A stretch of 64,000 bases of DNA from Setoptus koraiensis (Eukaryota; Arthropoda), in the NCBI GenBank assembly GCA_048013815.1, contig CM106585.1:15066001-15130000 (forward strand), read 5' to 3'. Below the pieces are notes generated by a model. It did not search any database. It saw only the letters and a program-made list of their open reading frames with translations, and had not been told where the DNA came from. Both the position numbers and the translations under genes were made by a program. This document shows, piece after piece, positions 35,553 to 47,000 of the stretch; position 1 is the stretch's first letter, and every line of letters starts with the position of its first letter.

Positions 35553-35600
35553 CCCGGCCCGAGTTTGGCGCGGCCCGAGTTTGGCGCGGCCCGAGTTTGT
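35553..35600. repeat. Tandem repeat, three ~17-bp units
   Basis: GGCCCGAGTTTGGCGC repeated with the third copy partial. Confidence 0.8.
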
Positions 35601-37376
35601 ATGTTGCGCCGCGCGGTATATCGGTTGTGCGGCGCAAAGCTTTGTTGCTGCGGTTGTTGTTGCGGTTGTTGTCGCGGTTGTTGTCGTTGTTGTTGACGTT
35701 GCTGTTGTCGTTGTTGGTGTCGTTGTTGGTGTCGTTGTTGGTGTTGTTGTCGTTTTCGGCAGTCGCGTTGTCGAGCCGTCAATTCGCAAAAGAAATTGAT
35801 GCACACACACACACTCACGCGGTGCCAGTGCGACCGAGAGTGTTTTCATAAACTAGTTGTTGTTTTTGTCGGCCGCTCGGTCCAGTGGCGGGGCCGCCGT
35901 TGTGTTGTTTAGCAGCAATTGCGCTTGTTCCCACTTGTCGGGCCTGCCAACTGTGAGCCAGGCACAGTCATACACGAACCAGTTATGGGCTGGTAGCCAG
36001 CGAGGATTGCATAATCGTTGTTGGGCGCATTGTTGGGCGCGTTGTTGGCGCTGGCCCGACGCATCAGGAACAAGCGCTAATAATAAGGCCAGCAACGACA
36101 ACAACAGCGACAACAGCGACAACAGCGACAACTGAAACGGCGGTGCAGTTTTATTTTAGAGCTCGAGGCTGCCGACGCACACGCACCACGACTGGCGGCG
36201 AGACGCGGACGGCGGCGAGACGCGGACGGCGGCGAAGGCCGCTTGTTCCGATCGGCTGTCGCAGTTGCGTTGGCTGCTCGAGCTCGGGCTGGGCTCGGGC
36301 CGGGCGGATTGGCCGACCGAGTTGATTCGCCAATGTCTCGCTCTGTTTTGTTTATCTATTAACTAAATACACTGGCAGCGGCTTAGTGGGCGTCTTAGTC
36401 TTAGTCGTCGTTATGGCTTACAAGGGGCCAAGAGGTTGCAAGAAATAGCCATATAGTCACTTATTATGTAGCAGCCGTTGATATAATATGTGTGTGTGTG
36501 TGTACTGTTACACACATATTACATCACGGGCGACTTTAACAAGCTAGCGGATGCATGAGGAGCGTTTGTAGGATAAACGCAACAGCAACAGCAACAACGA
36601 TGGCAACGCCAACAGCGACGGGATAAAGCAAACCAAAAGTAAAACAATGCGCCACCTTTAATTGATGCCATTTAGCTGGCTGGCTGGCTGGCTGACTGGC
36701 TGGCTGGCTCACAGTGGCACAGTCGCAAAGTTGCATGTAGACCGAGGGGCATAGGGCAGCAGCACTAGAAATGCGCCAGAGCTTTATGTAAAATAGTGAG
36801 GCGTTTGTGGCAATCGCCGAGTTGGCTCGCCATTCAACTCTAATTACCTTGGCTACACGCACACACACACACACCGAGTGGAGCCAGTTGAGGCAACATC
36901 GTCTCATCTTATTAGGATTACTTTTAGACTTGATGGAAATCGACTCGCTTGAATTAAACAAAAACATGAGCGACGAATGAGAGCGCGCCAGCCAGCACAC
37001 GGCACCCATGCCAAGCCAGTTGGCCCCCCTTTGCCTCGCCATTGGTGCTATATGCTGTTGCGACGGGCTGTTATGTAACTGCTGTGGCATGCAACGCAGT
37101 CCATGGCGCACACACACACATCATCGCGCATATTATCAAATATATATAATGCAATATTCGCTATACGACTCGGCAACGGCAACGGCAACGGCGGCAGCAG
37201 CAGCAGGGCCGGCAATATACCAGCAGATACTAAAATACAAGACAACACACAACAACTGGCTCGCCGTGCCTAGATATGAATTTCGTCTAGCCATATCAAG
37301 ATACTGCCGAGAAGGCCCGCGGGCTCGCCCTCACAACAACTACTGGCACTCTAATTAAGTTTGTTGTTTTGATACA

Positions 37377-37516
37377 GCGGCAACAACAACAGCAGCAACA
37401 GCAACGACAACAACAACAACAACGACAACAACAACAACAACGACAACAGCAGCAACGACAACAACAACAACAACAACAACGACAACAGCAGCAACGACAA
37501 CAACAACAACAACAGC
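37377..37516. repeat. Compound CAA/CAG/CGA triplet tract
   Basis: About 140 bp of CAA, CAG and CGA triplets. It reads as poly-Gln/Arg in one frame and Thr/Asn in others; no gene features around it. Confidence 0.93.
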
Positions 37517-38319
37517 GGACCTCAATGATCCACACTCAGTTGTGGCTGACGGCGTTGTGTCGTTGAGCGGCCAGTCGAAAGCGGACCCCAATGATAGCGG
37601 GCCCGGTTTGGCTTTTTGGCGCGCCAACATAGCGCATTCTGATTCGATTTATTATTTCAATTCCGGTGCGTTGTTTCGCCGCCAGGGGCGCGGTGAGCGC
37701 GTTACAATGCCCGACGAGCAGCTAGAGTGACTCGTTAAATGTTTATTTCTATTGATTTAATCGCGCATTCAAGCAGATCAATGGCGCTTGCACCATCATC
37801 GTCCTGCGTCTTGCGCAATGCAGCCGCGAGTGTCCTGCAGATAAGCCACAGATCAACTGCTAGTCGAGTGCAAGTTGACACACTGCGTATGAAGTTGAAT
37901 TGAGTGCGCCGCCCTGGCGGACGCATGACAAAGAGGCCACCGGAAGGGCACATTTGGAACAGAGTCACTAGTTGGCAACAACTGTCACTTGCTCCAATCC
38001 GGTGCCCATTATTCGCTGGCGCTCGTTATACGCTTGCCCGTTTAACCGTGGCCCCCTGTTTTGTTTGTCGTTATGTAATAATGTGACATGTGTGATAATT
38101 ATCACTTTGCTCGTTAGTTGCACGCGCGCGCGTCACTCGGTGTGACAGATGGAAAGTGGCCAAAGTGGGCCAAATTTAAATTTATATTTGTCAATCTATA
38201 TTTAACAACAAATTTGTTGTGTCTATTAGCGGCCTATTTGGGCGCCAATTAGACGCTTGCTTGCGCCTGGCCGCAACAAACACCCGCTGGCCACCGCTCT
38301 GTGACAGGGGGGCCTCGTT

Positions 38320-38360
38320 AACTGACTGTGTTTTGTCGTGTCAAAGTCACACAGTCAGTT
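38320..38360. repeat. Perfect inverted repeat, 12-bp arms
   Basis: Arms AACTGACTGTGT (38320-38331) and ACACAGTCAGTT (38349-38360). The 17-nt loop can add a further TTTG/CAAA stem. Confidence 0.92.
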
Positions 38361-38538
38361 GTGGCGAGAGCAAACGTTGAAAAATAAACGGCACGAATTG
38401 AATTGAGGCGAATTGAGGCGCTCAAATTGACATTGTGAGAGCGGGCGCACACAATTGAGACGACACGATGTGATTAAGACAGACCCGAATCACTACGGCG
38501 AGCGTGCAGCAGTGTCGGCCAACAACAACACCGCCGCC

Positions 38539-38588
38539 GTTGGTGTCCGTTGGTGTCCGTTGGTGTCTGTTGGTGTCCGTTGGTGTCG
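38539..38588. repeat. Minisatellite, five 10-bp units
   Basis: Unit GTTGGTGTCC, with one T and one G variant at the last position. Confidence 0.93.
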
Positions 38589-39631
38589 GGCCGGCCCGCC
38601 GGCCGGCCGGGCAAACAGCGACTTTTTTATATCTCTTTATTTGCTCGCTGTGGGTGCCCGCTCGCTCGTATGTTGTGTGTGCAGTATCTGAGCTGGCCAT
38701 CAAATAGTAATGGACTGATTGTTATATAACTCACAAGTTGTGAGTCACAACACACAACAAGCTGCCAGTTGGGTGTTGCGCGCAACACGCGCCACAACGG
38801 TTACATAACGATAAAACCATTTCTATTTATAGGTGACTGGTTTATTTAAACTCTGTTTGTGCGGTGTCCGTCGCCAGCGGACAGGGCGCGGGCGACGCTG
38901 GCGCGGGCGACGCTGGCGGCGAGCTGGACGCAACACAATGAGGCCCGTTGTTGTTGTTGTCGGTGTTCATTAACGCGTAGCCTGTCGTCGTCCACTAATC
39001 AGTCAATGAGCAACGCTCACACCAACATAATACAGCGCAATACATAATACGCAATACATAATACATGATACCTAATGCGCGATACGTAATACGCGCCACG
39101 TAACACATTACGTAATACGCACACAGAGAATAAGTGGGCGAGAGAAAGGGGCCACTCCTTTGTAAACAGCAACTTATCGCGTACTCTTTGCTTTTTTCCT
39201 GCCCGCGCTGTCATGTGCTCCAGCGATCTAGTTAGTGTCGCCAAAGTGCACCTCGCTGGCAAGTATAACTCACTGACAATATTACGTAACCCAGCAGCAG
39301 CAGCGGCAGCGGCAGCAGTGACAGCAGTGGGCCCACGAGCCAGTTGGCTCACTTGTGTAACAGTGTGGTAACAGTGCGCCCGAACAGGTATATAGGGCGT
39401 GATAGGGTACGATTATTGTGCTGCACGCTCGCGTACCTGTGTACCCGTCGCCCAACAGCCACTAACACTAAGCGCTGGCTGACCGGCCAGAACAGGTGCC
39501 GTGTCAACTGGACATAGTGGCACTATGTTTAGTTCGGCCATCAAACGGTCTAACCAGATGAACAATCTCGCTCTGTTGGCGTTAGTGCCTCAGTTGGCTC
39601 AAGTGCCCGCCAGCCGGCCCAGCGCAAACAT

Positions 39632-39715
39632 GCGGCCCGATATGGCGGACAGCGGCCCGATATGGCGGACAGCGGCCCGATATGGCGGACAGCGGCGGAC
39701 AGCGGCGGAAAGCGG
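39632..39715. repeat. Minisatellite, three 20-bp units plus shorter units
   Basis: GCGGCCCGATATGGCGGACA three times exactly, then shortened GCGGCGGACA-type units. Confidence 0.92.
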
Positions 39716-41418
39716 CGGACAAGAGCGGACAAGGGCGGACGGCGGCGCAAGGCGGCGCATAATAGCCGCGCAAACAGCGCCACAGTACACACCGCCCGCC
39801 AGTTATAACTGTGTCATATGCGAGGCCGGCCCGCGGAATCACTGTCCATACTGTTTGTGTTGGCCGGCCGGCCGGGCCTCGCCTGGCAATAAGCGGCCAA
39901 AGTGCCGAGATGTATACAAGATAGATTGATTTGAATCGAATTGAGGCGCGCATTAAATTGAATGGGGCCCAGACGCGCTGGCGCGGCCAGCGGGAGCCAC
40001 AGTCCGCGGGCCAGCCTCTTCGGGGGCCCGCTCGTCGGGCCAGGCGGCCCGTCGCGTCACGTAAGAGCGGATAGGCCACTTCATTTCAATTTCTTTCTCT
40101 TTTACTGGCCCCTCTCTGCCACCGTTGCTGTAGTTGTGGCCGTTGTCGTTGTCGTTGTCGGCGTGGCCGCTCTTCACGCAATTCTTCACTTGTTTGCCTG
40201 CTCGCAATGCTCGGGCTCAAAAGTGTCGGGCCAACACAGTTTGCAAAGTTTGGCCCACTCGCGGGCACAACACGCAGCTAAACGGCTAAACCGTTATAAT
40301 ATAAAGTACACTGTTTTGTGTTGTTGGTGTGCACTAGTTTGCTGGCCGCTACTTACTGCTGGCCGCCGCCGCTAGTCGTCGCGCCACCAGATAAACGAGA
40401 GCGTCACACACGCACCAAATGAACTTATTATTATTGTGACGCAATAGAGTGACTTGCGCAATATCGAGTTGGTCATCGAGTGCGTTGAATCGTCGTCGTC
40501 GTCGTCGTCGTCGTGGTGCCGCGAGACGACGTTGAATCCATTAGTCAATGAGTGATTGTCGTTCATAACGCAACGCTGGATGCTGGCGCCGCCGCTGGGC
40601 CCGCTTAATTCAATATAAAACACAAGCGACAAGACGGGACGGCGCCCCCAGCAGCAAGCCTGGCCAGCCGAATATAACCGCCAAGCTCGCTAGATGGTGT
40701 GCGCGAAGCTGGCCGCCTTGCGTCCGAGTTGCTGGCAAGACGCGCGCGCGCCGAGCGACTGTCTGTGGGTGTGTGCGTGGCCTAGTTGGCCGCGACGACG
40801 ACGACGACGACGAGATGTCATTATTGTTTGTTACTTTATGCACTGGTGGCCGTTCTATTTTTAGCCCGCTGCCAATAACGGCGCCAGCGGAGGGGCCCCA
40901 GCGCATGACTGTCAGCGGGCTGGCCGCCAGTGCAGCGCCAGTCGCCAGTTGGGGTCAACACGGCAAGCTGGGGCCAATTCTCTTGGTAGTTGGATTGGTG
41001 GTGGCGCGATTCTTGTTTGAAATCGCAGCGCGATTCTTGTTTGGATTCGCAGCGAGGTTCGCAGTGAGATTCGCGACGAGATTCGCAGTCGAGTTCGCAG
41101 CGAGGTTCGCGGCGAGATGGCCAGTAAAGCGCCAAGCAGATATAACGGCGCATATAACAGTTATAAGCAGCAGCATTGATGTAAGCGATATCCGCCATTG
41201 CACCGCCTGGCCACATTGTGTTACACACACACACACACTTGCTGTATGCCGACAGAGTGCCCTATCGGCGGTGCGTCGAATTACATTCGGATACAGCGCA
41301 CACTGGATATAATTGATAGTGCACACTTGATTTGCGCCCACTACCACAAGTGCACAGTTGCAAACACATCTTGCCCCTCAACCGGCTCCCGCCGGCTCCC
41401 ACTGGCGCCCGTTGGCTT

Positions 41419-41450
41419 CGGCTTAGGGGCCCGCCTTGGCCCCTAAGCCG
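41419..41450. repeat. Perfect GC-rich hairpin, 13-bp arms, 6-nt loop
   Basis: Arms CGGCTTAGGGGCC and GGCCCCTAAGCCG around CGCCTT. No T-run follows and there is no gene beside it, so a terminator role is not indicated. Confidence 0.95.
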
Positions 41451-41636
41451 GCCCCAAATTAGCTAATGTGCAAGCAAGTGCGTGTGTGTTATGTAAGATG
41501 AGAGCCAGCTTAAGTCGGCATAAGCCAAGTATGTGTGTGTGTGTGTGACTGGCGAGTAAGTGGCTGGCCAAGCTTCATTATTGGGGCCCAGCGTTGGCAC
41601 GGGCGCCGGCTACTGCCAGCGCGGCTACTGCCACGG

Positions 41637-41675
41637 TCTATGGCGGGCACTGGCATGGCTGGCGCCCACCATAGA
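41637..41675. repeat. Imperfect inverted repeat, 11 pairs with one mismatch
   Basis: TCTATGG-c-GGGC pairs with GCCC-a-CCATAGA across a 15-nt loop. Confidence 0.8.
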
Positions 41676-42049
41676 GCCGGGTTTCTATCAGTGGCGCTAC
41701 GGGCGCATTAGTGCCGGCTCGCCGTCAGGTTAGGCCGTGCCAGTGGGCAATATCATTAAACTAATTACGAGCGCAAGTAAATAATTAATTGAATGCAAAC
41801 GAATGCGGCCCCGGCGCGACAGCAGCGCCAGAGCACAGTCCGGTGGCAGGCCGGCCAAACGAAAGGTTGAGTCGCTTGTCAGGTTGTTCAGGCGATCGCT
41901 GGACGCAGTCGGTGTGTCAGCTATCGGCGCGAGCGGCTATTTATATCGGCGGGACACACTTGGTGACAAGTGACCATCCGATTATTTGGCCGTTAGATTT
42001 GGCCCGTTAGACTTGGCCCGTTAGATTTGGCGCCCGCATCGGGCCAGCG

Positions 42050-42082
42050 GACCGCTGATTCGGGTAGGCCGAATCAGCGGTC
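42050..42082. repeat. Perfect hairpin, 14-bp arms, 5-nt loop
   Basis: Arms GACCGCTGATTCGG (42050-42063) and CCGAATCAGCGGTC (42069-42082) around GTAGG. Confidence 0.96.
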
Positions 42083-42977
42083 TAGGCGAATACGCGCCAA
42101 CGGCATGACGGCCCACCAATTGAATGGGTGCAATAATCACAGCAAGCCGATCCATTACAGCGCGCGCTCAGTCGAGCTGAGGTGACCAAAGTCAAGCTGC
42201 CAGCCACAATGGCAATGACTGATAACTCTTTGTTTGCGCCACGCGTGCATACATACATACATTATAACGGTATAAACATAATAATAATGATGTATTGGCC
42301 ACTGGCAGGCGTAACAAGAGTAGAGCACACGAGCACTTGGCAGCGCAACAATCGATTTAGCTTCTTTCTTTATTCTTTGTTTCGCGCGGCGCTCAATGGG
42401 GCCGCATTATGTAAGCATTGGCAGCCGGCTCGTGGCGAGCTCGTGTTACGCAACGTGTGCGGCGACGGTGCAAAGTTGCACGAGTTTGCAGAGAGTTGCA
42501 CGAGTTGAATGAGTCGCGCGCCACCAATAAACTGCTGGCTCGAGCTTCTTCTTCTTCTTCTTTCATCGCCCCCTCGCCCCGGCCCCCCCCCACACAAACA
42601 ATGAGCGCTGTGATTGGAAATTATTGCCTCTTTGCATACTCACAAACAAGCTCGCCCACAATATGCAATAGATATATTGAGCGTGTCATGATTGCAGCAC
42701 ACGCATCTCGTCGGAGCTTGCGGGGGCGCCAATGAGATATAATAATAATAATAATAATGAGATGTAATAATAATGAGATGTAAGCAGCCAATGAGTGCAC
42801 CGATCGAGGTGCGCTATGGCTCTCGTGTCTTCGCGAGCAGCTTCACGTGCAGCTTCACGTGCAGCTTGCGCGGCGTGAGGGTGTGGAGGGTAGATGGCGC
42901 TTGTATCGCCGTATATCTGTTACACACATACAACACACATTCGCTTGTATACTGCGCAGCATGTTCGCTGCTATACA

Positions 42978-43016
42978 TATTCGCTGTATATATTCGCTGT
43001 ATATATTCGCTGTATA
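42978..43016. repeat. Minisatellite, three perfect 13-bp units
   Basis: Unit TATTCGCTGTATA; a degraded copy precedes it. Confidence 0.9.
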
Positions 43017-43285
43017 ACGGTATGCCGGCGCGCTGGTGCAAGCAATAGCTGGCCAATGGCTGAGCGGGGGAGGGGGCCGCAACAGCGGCGCCCATTAACA
43101 GGTCTAGACATGATTGGGCGCGGTGCGCATGCGCTTGGGTTGCGTTAAACGGTGGCGACCAATCACATCGCGCGAGCTGCGAGCTACACTAACAAGTAAG
43201 TTCGCTTACACTTTGGCAAGCCAGTGTGGACGCGCGCACAAAAATGGGTGCGCGCAGTGGTCAGAATGGTTGCACAACAACAGTT

Positions 43286-43341
43286 AGTTGCACAGTGACA
43301 ACAATGCCACAGTTGTTAACAATTGTGCTCGCTGTGCAACT
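43286..43341. repeat. Inverted repeat, 10-bp arms
   Basis: AGTTGCACAG (43286-43295) and CTGTGCAACT (43332-43341); the inside holds the smaller palindrome TTGTTAACAA. Confidence 0.8.
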
Positions 43342-43943
43342 GCAGCCTTGTAAAGTATAAGCGAAACTTGTAGCTCTCGTGGCCAACTCGCAAACCAATT
43401 TGTGCAACGCTCCAAGTGGCCAGCAAGCAAAATCGACACACAACAGTTGCGCCACTAGCGACACTAGCGGACGTTAAAGTGAAAGTGAGTAGTGAAAACA
43501 ACAGCAGCGGTTCGGTTTGGCTGCCGCCAACATGACACACACACACACACACAGATGACAGTGTTGCCGATGCCGTCCAGCAGACGTCGTCCAATTAAAC
43601 AAACCAATTGCAACATCAACACCGCGGACGCGACGAGATGGCACCAAGTGACAATGACGCAACAGCGCCAACAGCAGTGACAGCAGCAGCCAAATTGTGA
43701 TTCATTTGAGATGAATCGCAATAAGTTACGCAATGTTGAATGGTGAGCTTGCCACTTGGGTGCACATTAGGCGCGATGAGTATCGGCCACAATTGTGAGT
43801 CACTCTGTACCTTTGTCAGCTGCAACGTAATAGACACAGACGATGGCCGATTGGGGCGCCATCAGATGGAGCAACAACTAACGATTCTCAAACAAGTAAT
43901 CTCACGCACTTGATACTTTGAGTATAAATCATCATGAGAGTGA

Positions 43944-44058
43944 TAACGGCATTACGGGGTAACGGGATAACAGGGTAATAGGATAATGGGATAATGGCAC
44001 AACGGCGTAAAGGGATAACGGGATAAAAAGTTGAGATACTAAATAAAGGGATAAAAAG
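43944..44058. repeat. Degenerate GGATAA minisatellite just inside an intron
   Basis: About ten units of roughly 10 bp built on GGGATAACG, starting shortly after the splice donor of the minus-strand gene. Readthrough gives a Ser/Leu/Tyr/Pro peptide unlike the exon. Confidence 0.8.
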
Positions 44059-44071
44059 TAAAGATACTCAC

Positions 44072-47000
44072 AGTCGAAATCGCTTCCGGTTTGCTTGTCG
44101 GAGGAGGCACATTCGTGATTGTTGCTGTCGCGATCTTTCAGCATCTTAAATAGTGAGTGAGCTGCCTTGCTAACGGTGAATTGATGATACGATTGCCTGT
44201 TGTTGGCCGCTTGTTGTTGTTGTTGCTGTTGCGCTATTGAAACACTTGCCGCTGATGATTGATTATAAACGCCAGGCGGCGCCGAGGTGCACTGCTGCAA
44301 GGGCGCTCTATCTATGCTACCGGCGAGTTGTTGTTGTTGTTGCTGTTTGTTGCTGCTTGTTCTGTCTGTCACCTGTCTGTCTCGTTGTTGTTTGGTGTCG
44401 CTGTTGTCTAATTGTTGATTGTTGTTGCTGTTTTTCGGGTTGCACTTTGCCGATGGGGCATCTATTTCATAATCAGCACCGCTGGCGATTGACTGATTGT
44501 TGACTCTTGTTTGATTGATTTCGCTCGTTTCATCATTTTTAAGCTCGCAAAAATCGTCCTCTTGTAAGCTATTGTTTGTCGCAATGGATGAGGCGCACGA
44601 CGGTCTAGTCAAGGTGACACTGGGAGTTGAGGCGAGCTTCTGGTGGCCACTGAAACCGGCGACGACCTTGCTGGGCGGCAGGATGATTGCGGTTTGTTGT
44701 TGTTGTGCTGCTGTCGATTCGAAAACACCGTCGGTCACTAGCGACTCCAACGAATGATGCGACAATGACAAACTGAGCTCGCTAGCGCCACTATCTAACG
44801 CAACCGGATACACGTAATTTGAAGTTGATGTAATGTCGTCGTTTATGGGCTCTTGCTGCTGCTGTTGGCTTGTTGTGTCGCCCACTAGTGGTGCGGGCCG
44901 ACTGCTGGTGTCGCTTGTTTTGTCTTTACTTGTTGTTGTTGTCGTCGTCGTCGATTGTTTGCTGCTGCTGCTGCCTTTGGAGGGATAGCTGAATAACAGC
45001 GACGACAAACGGGACACTTTTTTCACTAAACTGAATCGGCTGTTGGAGGCCGTCGGGCTGGCTGGCTGCTTGTGTTTGACCTGTTTGCTCTTGTCTTTTG
45101 ATTCGCAAACATTTTCGGCGCGTTCGTGTCGCTGTTGCTCGAGCTGCTGTTGATGCTGTTGCTGTTGTTCTTGTTCAAAATGATGCTGCTGTCGCTCGAA
45201 ATGATGCTGCTGTCGCTCCAACTGATGCTGTTGTTGCTCGATTTGATGTTGCTCGGCTCGATGCTGCTCGGTGTGATGTCGCTCAAAGTGATGTTGCGCA
45301 ATGTCGCCGCGGAGAGCAGCTCCCCCCTGCGAGAGCTGATAATCTGATTTATGATCGTCACTTGCGTCGGCCGACTCTCGTCGCGACGCCTCCTCGTTTG
45401 CGGGCCTGCCGTTTGCGGGCCTGCCGTTCGCGGGCCTGCCGTTCGCGGGCTCCCCGTTCGCGGGCTCCTCGTTCGCGGGCTCCCCGTTCGCGGGCTCTTG
45501 TTTCGCGGCCCCTGCCTGCGCTCGCCAGCCCGAGTCCCGATGCCGCTCGTCGGATTGTTGCTGCTCTGGCTGACGGAGCGCACTTACAACGACGACACTT
45601 GTATTATTTGTTGACTTGTTTATATGCTCCTCCGAGGATATATCATGTTCGTCTACTGTCACTGATTTGCTGCCTATGTCGCTGCCTATGCTCGCCTCGT
45701 CGCCAAAGTGAGCTGCCGGTGCCGCATTAGCGCTACTTATTGCGATCTTATCTGTTTGTTGTTGTCGTTGTTGTTGTTGCTGTTGTTTATCGTCGTTATC
45801 GCGTCTTGTTCGCCGTCTATCGCAACTGTCGGCGGCGCTAGTGCCCGAGCAGCTCTCGTTATTGTCGCCGCTGTCTGTTAAACATGCATTCAAATTAGAC
45901 GCTGATGATCTAATCCGAGTGCCGCTCTCAAAGTCACGAGCAGTTTGCTTAGACGAGTATGATGAGTATTTAATGTCAACGGAACACCGACCAGCTGTAT
46001 CTGTACTCTTGTGCGCCGGCAAATACTTGCAACATGATTTATTGCTCGCACTGTCTTGCCGTGGGCCCGTCGCTGTCGCCGCCGCCGCTGTCACTGTTGT
46101 CGCTGTTGTCGCTGTTGTCGCTGTTGTCGCTGGTGCTGTTGCCGCCTTGTTTGTGTCGAAAATTGCCCTGATTTGGCTAAAGTTCATCGATCTGTTGTGC
46201 ACGGCCGCCCCGCTGTTATCCGAGATGCTGCGCTGCGTAATTTTAACAGGTTTCTCCCTCTTGGCGTCGCCACTTGTCGCCCGATTGTCGTCTCTTCCGC
46301 TTTGCAAACAATCTCGCACTTTGTTTCTATCGTCGGCGTCGTCGGCGTCGTCGTCGTCGTCGTCGTCGTAGCTGCTCACTGAATCGACGCGCCGCCTGCC
46401 GGCCCCGCTTTGGCCAGCTCCCGTTTGGGCGACGCTCGCTGGCGGGCCCGTCAATGGCTGGCCTGATTGCGCAATCTCTACCCCATGACTGCCACCGCTA
46501 GCTGCTTGATTGCTGCCCGCCGCCGGCTCGCCCTGCTGATAACCGTGCCCGGCCGCGCCGTCAATTCCGCCTACCCCGTTGGCCCCGCCGTCAATTGCGG
46601 CCCCGTTGGCCCCACCGTCAAATCCGACGACCCCGCTGGCACCATCGATGCTGGCTGGCATCGCTGAGTTAGATTGCCAAGACGACGACACTGCATTGTT
46701 GTTGTCGCCAGTGTCGCCGGTTGCGCCGCCCGCCGCACTGAACCATATTCCGCTCGGGCCGGCCAACGCTCGCCGCTCTTGTTCGTGGCCCTGAATTGTA
46801 TTACCGTTAATTGATTCTCTGTTGCTCAACGAGCCCGGCTCGTGCTCGCCCGCGCCGCGCCCGCCGCTCGCCCGACTGAGCACTGGTCCGCACGCTGGGG
46901 TCCATTGCTTATTTATAAGTCGCTCATGATTGATGCAGTTGGCCGCCACTGGCTCGTGTCCCGCCGGGCCGCCCAATCCGCTGCTCACTGCAATGCCCTG

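Larger units (their letters stand above)
30716..43943. other. 13-kb GC-rich, repeat-laden region without a supported gene
   Basis: Base composition shifts here from AT-rich to GC-rich, with dense TGGCC/GGCC words, poly-triplet tracts, minisatellites and short hairpins (entered separately). Many overlapping open frames on both strands translate to Ala/Arg/Pro- or Cys/Val-rich nonsense, as expected from GC-rich triplet DNA. No splice-bounded exon or known domain was found. Part may be a long intron or the 3' exons of the minus-strand gene at 44-49.7 kb. Confidence 0.55.

Noticed and set aside
37296-37630. Poly-Gln and poly-Val/Cys frames
   Set aside because: Both strands of one CAA/CAG triplet tract; no surrounding coding signal.
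30716-43900. Many long open frames on both strands in GC-rich DNA (for example around 32.1-33.2, 35.2-35.8 and 39.5-40.1 kb)
   Set aside because: Translations are Arg/Ala/Pro, Cys or Val runs from triplet repeats, overlap each other in several frames, and lack start context, splice borders or domains.
43962-43979. Near-match (16 of 18 bases) to the I-SceI homing endonuclease site
   Set aside because: It sits inside a GGATAA minisatellite whose units resemble the site; no endonuclease gene or mobile intron is present. Chance from repeat composition.
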